This document shows positions 1-5,712 of a stretch of 8,570 bases of DNA, one piece after another. The stretch covers positions 1-8,570 of the forward strand of contig JAVHYG010000070.1 in assembly GCA_031119195.1 (NCBI GenBank), in the 5' to 3' direction. A program made the position numbers and the translations under genes. Below the pieces are notes generated by a model. That model did not search any database. It was given only the letters and a program-made list of their open reading frames with translations, and was not told the DNA's origin. Source of the DNA: Rickettsiella sp. GTDB taxonomy: Bacteria > Pseudomonadota > Gammaproteobacteria > Diplorickettsiales > Diplorickettsiaceae. Positions within the stretch are counted from its first letter, which is position 1, and each line of letters starts with the position of its first letter.

Positions 1-498
1 TTGCTCGACAGCCAATTTTGAAACCTTTACACCAAACAAACGTAAGCTTGAATTGGCTATCAGATTCGTTAACCATACGAGTGGATATAAAATATGTAAT
101 AAAATAATAAGTGGCCAAGCCGAGAAAAAAGCAATGGGGAAGGGATAAAGAGTTGCTAAGGTCTTTGGGGCTACCTCGCCAAAAATTAATACAATAAAAG
201 TAAGTCCCAGCGTTGAAAAAAACACACCGCCTTGACCAAAATAATGGATAGCAATCAACGTTGCCACAGCAGCCGCTAAAATATCAGCGAAAGTTCCACA
301 TAAAAGAATAACACCTAACAAACGATCCGGTCGTTTTAATAGAGTTTGTACTCGCTTTGCTAAGTAATGATTATGTCGTGCTAAATAGCGTAAACGATAC
401 CGATTAATTGATAGCATTGCCGCTTCTGCTAATGAAAAAAAGACCGTACATAACAGCAGAACAACTAATAAACTGATGAGAAATTTAAATGTATACAC
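1..498 (-). CDS. CNNM/CorB (YfjD-type) membrane transporter, 3' part cut off by window edge
   Basis: This is an inner-membrane protein of the HlyC/CorC (CNNM, DUF21) family, whose members are linked to Mg2+/Co2+ efflux or resistance. Translating the minus strand from a GTG at 498 gives 166 residues that run off the window start in frame. An in-frame TAG lies two codons upstream, so GTG is the earliest possible start; an AAGGGG ribosome site precedes it. The visible part matches the N-terminal transmembrane domain: a first membrane segment (about residues 3-22), a FSLAEAAMLSINRYRLR stretch (21-37) equivalent to the family's FSGSE..ML..NRYRL, a KRPDRLLG linker, and FGEVAPKT (106-113) before further membrane segments. 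The CBS-pair and C-terminal domains would lie outside the window. The Gly-Asn-Asn motif usual in the second segment is replaced by CGTFAD (67-72). It follows the ypjD-like gene after 16 bases, so the two are probably cotranscribed. Family assignment is firm; the transported ion is not known. Confidence 0.85.
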   Translation of the reverse strand, partial: MYTFKFLISLLVVLLLCTVFFSLAEAAMLSINRYRLRYLARHNHYLAKRVQTLLKRPDRLLGVILLCGTFADILAAAVATLIAIHYFGQGGVFFSTLGLTFIVLIFGEVAPKTLATLYPFPIAFFSAWPLIILLHILYPLVWLTNLIANSSLRLFGVKVSKLAVEQ

Positions 499-514
499 AA
501 TCTAAATTTCCCCT

Positions 515-952
515 TTATACTGTGGGCATGAATAAAATTGCCCCTAAATAAATTCCGCTGATCAAACTAACACCTACCAGAGTCCAGCGAACAGCTATTT
601 TCCCACGCCATCCAAAATAACTTCTACCAATTAATAACATCAAAAGTATCAACCACGCCACTATCGATAAAGAAATTTTTTTCCACAATCCTTCAACTGC
701 TATAGGGTGAAATAAAACCAAACTGCTTACTAATACAAGCGTTAGTAAAATAACGGCGACAGAAATCAAGATAAATAAATAACTTTCCATCACTTCAAGA
801 GGAGGAAAAAAACGAATTAAATCAATGGCTTGTTTGTGCTTTAAAATCCATTCTTGGCTAGCTATCAATAACGCTTGAAACGCCGCTATACCTAAAACGA
901 TAAGTACTAGCGTTGAAAGAAAAAAATGAATAAATTCAGCGCAAGAAGCCAT
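515..952 (-). CDS. ypjD: YpjD-like cytochrome c assembly (CcsA-family) membrane protein, lacking N-terminal half
   Basis: The 145-residue product matches the C-terminal half of the inner-membrane protein YpjD (about 263 residues in E. coli), a CcsA/ResC-related family of unproven role. Visible landmarks are an early His in the IHFFLS segment (His9), FFPPLEVMES (48-57), a third segment SLSIVAWLILLMLLIGR, then FGWRGKIAVRWTL (113-125), which corresponds to the family's GWRG..A.RWT motif. Four membrane segments are predictable at about 9-30, 58-81, 92-109 and 124-142. Roughly the first 120 residues of the family, including the early membrane helices, are absent, and only 90 bases separate this start from the divergent ffh gene, so they cannot be encoded upstream. 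The ATG at 952 has a weak AGATAGG upstream. An in-frame TAA lies eight codons before it. It may be a remnant (pseudogene) or a functional short form; I cannot decide from the sequence. Confidence 0.75.
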   Translation of the reverse strand: MASCAEFIHFFLSTLVLIVLGIAAFQALLIASQEWILKHKQAIDLIRFFPPLEVMESYLFILISVAVILLTLVLVSSLVLFHPIAVEGLWKKISLSIVAWLILLMLLIGRSYFGWRGKIAVRWTLVGVSLISGIYLGAILFMPTV

Positions 953-958
953 AATAAA

Positions 959-988
959 TTTACCTATCTCAGCTTAAGCTGATACAAT
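959..988 (+). promoter_or_regulatory. Putative sigma-70 promoter for ffh
   Basis: TTTACC (959-964) and TACAAT (983-988) are separated by 18 bases and match the -35 and -10 consensus at 4/6 and 5/6 positions. Transcription would start near 995, giving a leader of about 50 bases before the ffh ATG. A perfect 14-bp palindrome fills most of the spacer. Seen by eye only; in AT-rich DNA such matches are common. Confidence 0.4.
969..982. repeat. Perfect 14-bp palindrome TCAGCTTAAGCTGA between ypjD and ffh
   Basis: The 14 bases equal their own reverse complement. They lie between the proposed -35 and -10 boxes of ffh, and the palindrome contains the TAA that separates the mini-ORF from the ypjD-like frame. 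The position suits a dimeric regulator, but no known operator is recognised. Confidence 0.5.
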
Positions 989-1012
989 AACAGAATTTTT
1001 TAAGTCATTCAT
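974..1012 (-). other. 12-codon mini-ORF in frame with the truncated ypjD
   Basis: An ATG at 1012 with GGGAG immediately upstream opens a 12-codon frame (MNDLKNSVIVSA) that ends at a TAA (976-974). The same frame then continues, without another stop, into the ypjD-like gene starting at 952. It could be the surviving N-terminus of ypjD after an internal deletion plus a nonsense codon, or a translated leader. It could also be chance, since it is very short. Confidence 0.3.
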
Positions 1013-1042
1013 TACTCCCTTAAATTAACCAGCAGTAACATC

Positions 1043-2398
1043 ATGTTTGATAATTTAACAGAACGTTTAACTCACTCTTTTAAGAATATTCGTGGGCAAG
1101 GCCGTTTAAGCGAAAAAAATATTCGGGAAAGTTTGCGTGAAGTAAAAAAAAGCTTAATTGAAGCCGATGTAGCCTATCCTGTTGTTAAAGAGATCATCGA
1201 AAAAATACGCCAACAAGCACTAGGGCAAGAAGTAATGGCCAGTTTAACACCTGGTCAAGCTTTTATAAAAATCGTTAGTCACATCCTTACCCAAATAATG
1301 GGAGAAAGCCCCTCTGAGTTAAACCTTTCCACACAACCCCCCGCTGTTATCCTTATAGCAGGTTTACAAGGTTCAGGAAAAACCACGACCGTTGCCAAAC
1401 TAGCCTATTGGTTAAAAGAACAAAAAAGTAAATCCGTGCTTATAACTAGTACAGACATTTATCGTCCTGCTGCAATTTTACAACTAGAAAATTTAGCTCA
1501 ATCAATAGATGTTCTTTTCCATCCCAGCAATGCCTTACAAACACCGCAACACATTGCAGAATCAGCCATACAATTTGCGCGAATCAAAGGAATAGATGTC
1601 GTTATCATCGATACCGCTGGTCGACTACATATTGATAGAACAATGATGGAAGAGATTAGTAGTCTGCATAAAGCAACTAGACCTATAGAAACCCTATTTG
1701 TTTTAGATAGTATGATGGGTCAAGAAGCTGCAAAAACAGCAAAAACTTTTGACGAAGCCATACCCTTAACTGGTGTTGTTCTTACTAAAATGGACGGTGA
1801 TACGCGAGGAGGAGCCGCTTTATCAGTCAAATTTACCGTAGGGAAACCCATTAAATTTATAGGTGCCGGCGAGAAAGTCACCGCACTTGAACCATTTTAC
1901 CCCGATAGAATCGCTTCACGTATCCTAGGTATGGGAGATGTACTTTCTTTAGTAGAAGAAGTACAACGACATGTTGATCAAAAGTCCGTACAGAAACTTA
2001 ATAAAAAGCTACAAAAAGGTAAAAAATTTGATCTTGAAGATTTCTTAAGCCAGCTCCAACAAATGGATAAAATGGGTGGGATGACACAGCTTTTAGATAA
2101 ACTTCCAGGGGGAAACACAGCGGCCTTATTAAGTTCTGCTAAATCTACGCTGAATGAAAAGGTAACTATCCAAATGAAAGCCATTCTCTATTCCATGACA
2201 AAAAAAGAACGTCATTTTCCAGATCTTATCCAAGGATCACGAAAACGACGGATTGCTACAGGCTCTGGGACACAAATTCAAGACGTTAATCGTCTGCTTA
2301 AACAATTCAACCAAATGCAGAAAATGATGAAGCGGTTTTCAAAACAAGGCAATATGAACAAACTTTTGCAAGGGCTTCAAAACCAACACCACCACTAG
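1043..2398 (+). CDS. ffh: Signal recognition particle protein Ffh (SRP54 GTPase)
   Basis: Ffh binds 4.5S RNA and the signal sequences of nascent inner-membrane proteins, then docks with FtsY to deliver ribosomes to the SecYEG translocon. The 451-residue length is usual (E. coli 453). The N domain occupies about 1-95. The G domain shows the P-loop GLQGSGKTT (107-115), DIYRPAA (138-144; DTYRPAA in most homologues), DTAGR (190-194), TKMDGD (248-253) and GAGEK (274-278). The Met-rich M domain (about 330-450) contains the RNA-binding segment SRKRRIATGSGT (399-410) and a Met-rich tail, MQKMMKRF. The protein ends in three consecutive His residues. The ATG at 1043 gives the expected family N-terminus MFDNLTERL, though no strong ribosome site is visible before it. 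It is divergent from the ypjD-like gene and heads the block rpsP-rimM-trmD-rplS. Confidence 0.98.
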   Translation: MFDNLTERLTHSFKNIRGQGRLSEKNIRESLREVKKSLIEADVAYPVVKEIIEKIRQQALGQEVMASLTPGQAFIKIVSHILTQIMGESPSELNLSTQPPAVILIAGLQGSGKTTTVAKLAYWLKEQKSKSVLITSTDIYRPAAILQLENLAQSIDVLFHPSNALQTPQHIAESAIQFARIKGIDVVIIDTAGRLHIDRTMMEEISSLHKATRPIETLFVLDSMMGQEAAKTAKTFDEAIPLTGVVLTKMDGDTRGGAALSVKFTVGKPIKFIGAGEKVTALEPFYPDRIASRILGMGDVLSLVEEVQRHVDQKSVQKLNKKLQKGKKFDLEDFLSQLQQMDKMGGMTQLLDKLPGGNTAALLSSAKSTLNEKVTIQMKAILYSMTKKERHFPDLIQGSRKRRIATGSGTQIQDVNRLLKQFNQMQKMMKRFSKQGNMNKLLQGLQNQHHH

Positions 2399-2487
2399 GG
2401 CCTTCCCAAATGGTTAAAATTTGAGTAGAATCGCCAGCTTCAATCCAGAATTCTAGCTACTTATACAAAGAGAGGAAAATTTATTTC

Positions 2488-2775
2488 ATGGTTACCATTC
2501 GTTTAGCGCGAGGGGGTAGTAAAAAACGTCCCTTTTACCATATTGTTGTAACAGATAGCCGGCAACCTCGTGATGGACGCTATATTGATCGCCTAGGTTA
2601 TTATAATCCTATGCCTGCAGGTAACGATGTACCTCTAGAAATTGCTGAGGAAAGAATTGACCATTGGATTTCACAAGGCGCTCAAACATCGCAACGGGTC
2701 AAAAACCTTCTCAAGAACTTTAAAAAAGCAGGTAAAATCACAAAAAGATCCGACCAAGGATCTACTGCTACTTAA
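2488..2775 (+). CDS. rpsP: 30S ribosomal protein S16
   Basis: S16 is a primary 16S rRNA-binding protein needed for 30S assembly. The 95-residue product has the family start MVTIRLARGGSKKRPFYHIV and the conserved DSRQPRDGRYID.LGYYNP (residues 23-41). Its tail after about residue 82 is Lys/Thr/Ser rich and extends beyond the E. coli length, as in many homologues. A good ribosome site (GAGGA, 2473-2477) lies 10 bases before the ATG. It is 89 bases downstream of ffh and 15 bases upstream of rimM, in the widely conserved rpsP-rimM-trmD-rplS order. Confidence 0.98.
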   Translation: MVTIRLARGGSKKRPFYHIVVTDSRQPRDGRYIDRLGYYNPMPAGNDVPLEIAEERIDHWISQGAQTSQRVKNLLKNFKKAGKITKRSDQGSTAT

Positions 2776-2790
2776 AAATACAGATTTTTA

Positions 2791-3300
2791 ATGCAAAAAA
2801 ATTGGGTTCTAGTTGGTTCTATAGGGAAAGCTCATGGAGTTAAAGGTTGGGTAAAGATAAATTCCTACACAGATCCCCTAAGCAATATCTTGTGCTATCA
2901 ACCTTGGTATTTAACCAAACACGATAAAGAAGTACTTAGCCCAATTGAAATACGACAACATCAAATTCATAATCAAAGATTAATTGTACAGTTTGAAAAC
3001 TGCCAAACTCCTGAATCAGCTCAACTGCTTACAAAGCATAAAATTTACGTTCAACGGGAACAATTTTTACCCCTCGGGGCACAAGAATATTACTGGACAG
3101 ATTTAGAAGGCTTGAAAGTCTATACCCTTGAAAATGTATATTTGGGTATAATCCAAACAATCTTTGCTACTGGTTCTAACGATGTCTTCATTATAGAAGG
3201 TAAAAAAAGAGTTCTCATTCCTTTTTTACCAGGTCATACGATAAAATCTATCGATTTAGAGCAGCAAGTAATGGTAGTCGATTGGGACCCTAATTTCTAG
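2791..3300 (+). CDS. rimM: 16S rRNA processing/30S maturation factor RimM
   Basis: RimM binds the 30S head, contacting S19, and assists late maturation of 16S rRNA. The 169 residues show the two expected domains. The N-terminal RimM barrel has VGSIGKAHGVKGWVKI (8-23). The C-terminal PRC-barrel has EYYWTDLEGL (99-108), TGSNDVFII (127-135) and the closing LIPFLPG (142-148), which matches the family's LIP motif. Length is typical. No clear Shine-Dalgarno sequence precedes the ATG, and the gap to rpsP is 15 bases, so translational coupling is plausible. Confidence 0.96.
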   Translation: MQKNWVLVGSIGKAHGVKGWVKINSYTDPLSNILCYQPWYLTKHDKEVLSPIEIRQHQIHNQRLIVQFENCQTPESAQLLTKHKIYVQREQFLPLGAQEYYWTDLEGLKVYTLENVYLGIIQTIFATGSNDVFIIEGKKRVLIPFLPGHTIKSIDLEQQVMVVDWDPNF

Positions 3301-3346
3301 CTCCACAAAAACATCGTTTTGTATCTTCACTGTAATAAAGCAGCCT

Positions 3347-4078
3347 ATGGACATTCAAATAATTACTTTATTCCCTGAAATGTTCACTGCATTAAATTCA
3401 AGTATTCCAGGTCGCGCACAAAAACAAGGGCTCGTCCGTCTTTCATATCTGAATCCGAGAGATTTTACCTACGATAAGCATAAAACAGTTGATGACAAAC
3501 CTTATGGAGGAGGGCCGGGCATGGTAATGAAATTCCAGCCTCTACGTGCAGCAATACAAGCGGCAAAACGAACGAGCTCAAGCCCTATTAGTTACTTATC
3601 TCCTCAAGGAAAACGTTTTAATCAAGCCGCAGCTAAAGAATTAAGTCAACGAAAAGCTCTCATTTTAATAGCTGGACGTTATGAAGGAATAGATCAACGC
3701 CTCATTGACAAAGAAATTGATGAAGAATGGTCAGTGGGAGACTTTATCTTAAGTGGCGGAGAATTAGCAGCTATGTGCCTTATTGATACAGTCGTGCGCC
3801 TACTAGAAGGTGCGCTTGGCCATTCAGAATCTGCCTTACAGGATTCTTTTAGCCGATCGTTATTAGACTATCCTCATTATACCCGCCCAGCTAAGGTAGA
3901 TGATCAAACTGTTCCTTCTGTTTTACTCGAGGGTGATCATGAAGCTATTTCCCGTTGGCGTTTAAAACAAGCCCTAGGTCAAACATGGCTCCGACGCCCT
4001 GATTTACTAAAAAACCATATACTTAGCGAACAAGAGCGGGTATTATTGGCGGAATTCATCCATGAGCATAGTAAATAA
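3347..4078 (+). CDS. trmD: tRNA (guanine37-N1)-methyltransferase TrmD
   Basis: TrmD transfers a methyl group from S-adenosylmethionine to N1 of G37 in tRNAs with G36, preventing +1 frameshifting. It works as a SPOUT-fold dimer with a trefoil knot. The 243-residue product carries the family start MDIQIITLFPEMF, DDKPYGGGPGMVM (49-61), the SAM-binding knot segments YLSPQGK (83-89), AGRYEGID (109-116) and EEWSVGDFILSGGELAAM (126-143), then DSFS (166-169), LDYPHYTRP (173-181) and RRWRLKQ-like SRWRLKQALGQTWLRRPDL (202-220). By alignment to the E. coli enzyme, the catalytic Asp and its partner Arg correspond to D166 and R151; both are present. It lies 46 bases after rimM and 15 bases before the rplS ATG. 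Confidence 0.98.
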   Translation: MDIQIITLFPEMFTALNSSIPGRAQKQGLVRLSYLNPRDFTYDKHKTVDDKPYGGGPGMVMKFQPLRAAIQAAKRTSSSPISYLSPQGKRFNQAAAKELSQRKALILIAGRYEGIDQRLIDKEIDEEWSVGDFILSGGELAAMCLIDTVVRLLEGALGHSESALQDSFSRSLLDYPHYTRPAKVDDQTVPSVLLEGDHEAISRWRLKQALGQTWLRRPDLLKNHILSEQERVLLAEFIHEHSK

Positions 4079-4093
4079 GATTTGGAGTTAGCA

Positions 4094-4492
4094 ATGAGTA
4101 ATCTCATTCAAACAGTTGAACAAGAACAAATGAACCAACAAACTTTCCCGCACTTTCGAGCCGGCGATACTATCATTGTGAAAGTAAAAGTAAAAGAAGG
4201 AAACCGTGAGCGTTTACAGGCGTTTGAAGGCGTTGTTATTGCACGACGCAATCGTGGATTTAATTCGTCCTTTACCGTCAGAAAAATTTCCCATGGTGAA
4301 GGTGTAGAACGAGTGTTTGCGCTTTATAGTCCCCTATTAGCAGATATAGAAATAAAACGCCGTGGTGACGTTCATAAAGGAAAACTCTATCATTTACGGA
4401 ATCTTCGTGGAAAAGCAGCACGTATTAAAGAAAAATTAGAAACAAAGCAAACGTTACAAACAGAAAATAATGAGAACCAAACTGAAGAATAG
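4094..4492 (+). CDS. rplS: 50S ribosomal protein L19
   Basis: L19 sits at the 30S-50S interface of the large subunit. The best start is the ATG at 4094, six bases after a GGAG ribosome site (4084-4087). A TTG at 4082 is in frame but would place the start upstream of that site and add MELA, which the family lacks. The 132-residue product contains the conserved FRAGDTIIVKVKVKEGNRERLQAFEGVVIARRNRG core and the F.VRKIS.G.GVER.F.LYSP..  IE..RRG.V segment, ending the core with LYHLRNLRGKAARIKEKL. A Gln/Asn/Glu-rich tail of about 20 residues follows (E. coli L19 is about 115). It is the last gene of the conserved block; no clear hairpin terminator is visible in the 137 bases that follow. Confidence 0.96.
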   Translation: MSNLIQTVEQEQMNQQTFPHFRAGDTIIVKVKVKEGNRERLQAFEGVVIARRNRGFNSSFTVRKISHGEGVERVFALYSPLLADIEIKRRGDVHKGKLYHLRNLRGKAARIKEKLETKQTLQTENNENQTEE

Positions 4493-4629
4493 TACTTAAT
4501 CACTTCATTATTTCTACTTGCATCAAAAATTTAAGCAGCTATAACACGAAGGTTCATTAAATGCTTAAAATAAATTTCAGAACAAAACTTAAACTTTCTT
4601 GAATTAATAACTGACTAATTGCTTGGGTC

Positions 4630-5145
4630 ATGGCCAACCACTATAAAATTAACAAGGCAAAATCTAAACATTTAGATTTTACAGCAATTATTCAAACCCC
4701 CTTAGGTAAATTAGGGATATTCGCAAGTTCTTTTCTTAAGCAGCTTGATTTTTTACAGGATGATAATACCCCCCTTTATACATCCAAAGATACATTGGTT
4801 TGCCAAATTATTCGCGAAATAAACCAATATTTTGACAGTCCTAACTTTCAATTTACCATTCCTTATCAAGTTACAGGAACTGTTTTCCAAAAACGAGTAT
4901 GGAATACTCTACGCGATTTACCCGTTGGCAAAACAACCACTTATGGCACATTAGCAAAAACATTAAATACTGGAGCAAGAGCTATTGGAAACGCTTGCCG
5001 AACAAATCCATTACCACTACTAATTCCTTGCCACCGTGTATTAGCTAAAAATGGACTCGGAGGGTTTGGCGGTGATCGTACAGGCAAAAAAGTAGCTATA
5101 AAACAATGGCTTTTAAATCATGAAACTCTTCTTAAAGCACATTAA
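4630..5145 (+). CDS. ogt: Methylated-DNA--protein-cysteine S-methyltransferase (Ogt/MGMT family)
   Basis: This suicide repair protein moves the alkyl group from O6-alkylguanine (and O4-alkylthymine) in DNA onto its own cysteine. The 171-residue product has a variable N-terminal domain (about 1-80) and the C-terminal catalytic domain: GTVFQKRVWNTLRDLPVGKTTTYG (83-106), the helix-turn-helix region ending in GARAIGNACRTNP (115-127), and the active-site IPCHRV (132-137) with Cys134. GLGGFGGDRTGKK.AIKQWLL.HE (142-165) completes the family pattern. Length matches single-domain Ogt enzymes, and no AdaA-type regulatory domain is present. The ATG at 4630 lacks a strong ribosome site. It lies 137 bases after rplS on the same strand, so it may have its own promoter, though none is obvious. 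Confidence 0.95.
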   Translation: MANHYKINKAKSKHLDFTAIIQTPLGKLGIFASSFLKQLDFLQDDNTPLYTSKDTLVCQIIREINQYFDSPNFQFTIPYQVTGTVFQKRVWNTLRDLPVGKTTTYGTLAKTLNTGARAIGNACRTNPLPLLIPCHRVLAKNGLGGFGGDRTGKKVAIKQWLLNHETLLKAH

Positions 5146-5252
5146 CAATACCACCTAATATTTATTTGAGAACAGTTAAACCTCTAATAATTTAAAATTA
5201 TCTATTCATTTTTTTCTTCTTAAAAAATTCTTTAAATATAATAAATATTATT

Positions 5253-5266
5253 TTAAAAATTTCTAA
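5253..5266. promoter_or_regulatory. Candidate LetA-type box (TTAAAAATTTCTAA)
   Basis: The site matches the Legionella LetA consensus TNAGAAATTTCTNA, as I recall it, at 11 of 12 specified positions; the single mismatch is A for G at position 4. It lies roughly 170-190 bases before the small RNA's probable 5' end. The surroundings are extremely AT-rich, so a chance match is possible. Confidence 0.35.
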
Positions 5267-5279
5267 AGTACTTAAGGCG

Positions 5280-5319
5280 TGTAAGTATTTACTCAAAGTT
5301 GTGTAAGCAAAAACTGAAG
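5280..5319 (+). promoter_or_regulatory. Two tandem GacA/UvrY-like half sites (TGTAAG-N6-CT)
   Basis: The GacA upstream activating sequence of Pseudomonas rsmY and rsmZ is TGTAAG-N6-CTTACA. Here TGTAAG-TATTTA-CTCAAA (5280-5297) keeps the left half and 4/6 of the right half. TGTAAG-CAAAAA-CTGAAG (5302-5319) keeps the left half and 3/6. The two copies start 22 bases apart, about two helical turns. They lie about 120-165 bases before the putative RNA start, similar to the remote upstream placement of these boxes at rsmY, rsmZ and csrB promoters. Confidence 0.4.
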
Positions 5320-5435
5320 AAGTCAATCACCCATTGTAATAAATAATAAGTTTGTTAATCTATGTTTAGTGTATTGCTAAAGAATCTCGAAGAGTTCAAG
5401 GATTAGTTTTCTTGAATTATATTTTGAAAACTATT

Positions 5436-5560
5436 TAGCAAAACACTGCTAGTGGAATGAATAGGGATATCCACATCATAGGGATATGATGTTAGCAAGG
5501 ATGCTACAGGGATGTCACAAACACAGATATACCCCCTTGGGCCGTTTTACGGCCCTTTTT
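5436..5560 (+). ncRNA. CsrA/RsmA-sequestering small RNA of the RsmY/RsmZ/CsrB type
   Basis: Five GGA motifs occur within 60 bases, and hairpins present them in loops. A 5' hairpin without GGA is TAGCA-AAACAC-TGCTA (5436-5451). GTGGA/TCCAC (5452-5474) encloses AGGGAT. ACATCAT-AGGGAT-ATGATGT (5473-5492) is a perfect 7-bp stem with a GGA hexaloop. TAGCA-AGGA-TGCTA (5493-5506) is a 5-bp stem with an AGGA tetraloop. ACA-GGGA-TGT (5506-5515) is a short stem. A strong intrinsic terminator follows directly. Repeated A(N)GGA loops plus a terminator, without an ORF, is the defining plan of RNAs that bind and titrate CsrA/RsmA. The product would be about 115-130 bases, near the size of RsmY and RsmZ. 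The 5' end is uncertain (about 5430-5445). I see no sequence identity to a named family, so the gene symbol is left open; class assignment is by architecture. Confidence 0.8.
5539..5560 (+). terminator. Intrinsic terminator of the small RNA
   Basis: GGGCCG (5539-5544) and CGGCCC (5550-5555) form a perfect 6-bp all-GC stem with a TTTTA loop, followed by TTTTT and a further T-rich stretch. It is the only strong terminator seen in the window. Confidence 0.9.
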
Positions 5561-5624
5561 ATTTCTGTAAAACAGTAACGTCACATATAGTAATACTTGG
5601 ATTTATTATATTTATTTTTTTATG

Positions 5625-5643
5625 TATTAAAAAATTTTTAATA
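5625..5643. repeat. 19-base AT-only inverted repeat
   Basis: TATTAAAAA-A-TTTTTAATA is a perfect inverted repeat about a central A, between the small RNA and the broken gene. It consists only of A and T in a very AT-rich stretch, so it may carry no function. Confidence 0.3.
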
Positions 5644-5712
5644 TAAAATAAAATTTAATTTTTTCTTAACAATTCTTGAGCATACTCTTAAAAAAATAAC
5701 AAGAGAAAGTTT

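Larger units (their letters stand above)
5146..5435. other. AT-rich non-coding stretch upstream of the small RNA
   Basis: No coding frame with family resemblance or a ribosome site is seen here. The 5' part (5187-5215) has a weak AT-only inverted repeat followed by a T-rich run that could act as a poor terminator for ogt. The 3' part holds the candidate activator boxes (5253-5319), a small inverted repeat TTTAG...CTAAA (5365-5381), and possible -10 elements for the downstream small RNA: TATATT at 5418-5423 or TATTTA at 5432-5437. Neither has a good -35, as is common for activator-dependent promoters. Confidence 0.6.

Noticed and set aside
1978..2184. Open frame on the minus strand inside ffh
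   Set aside because: It is antisense to the conserved M domain of Ffh, has no family resemblance and is explained as a shadow frame.
2439..2467. Possible promoter TTCAAT-N17-TATACA before rpsP
   Set aside because: The match is poor and the start site would fall on the ribosome-binding site, so cotranscription with ffh or another start is more likely.
4082..4093. TTG at 4082 as the rplS start
   Set aside because: The GGAG ribosome site lies at 4084-4087, inside that extension and properly spaced for the ATG at 4094; L19 homologues start at the MSN-like position.
4561..4602. 13-codon ORF between rplS and ogt
   Set aside because: Too short, no ribosome site, and no resemblance to a known leader peptide.
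5187..5215. AT-only inverted repeat plus T-rich run after ogt as a terminator
   Set aside because: The stem has no GC pairs and almost no loop, so it would be very weak; not listed as a terminator.
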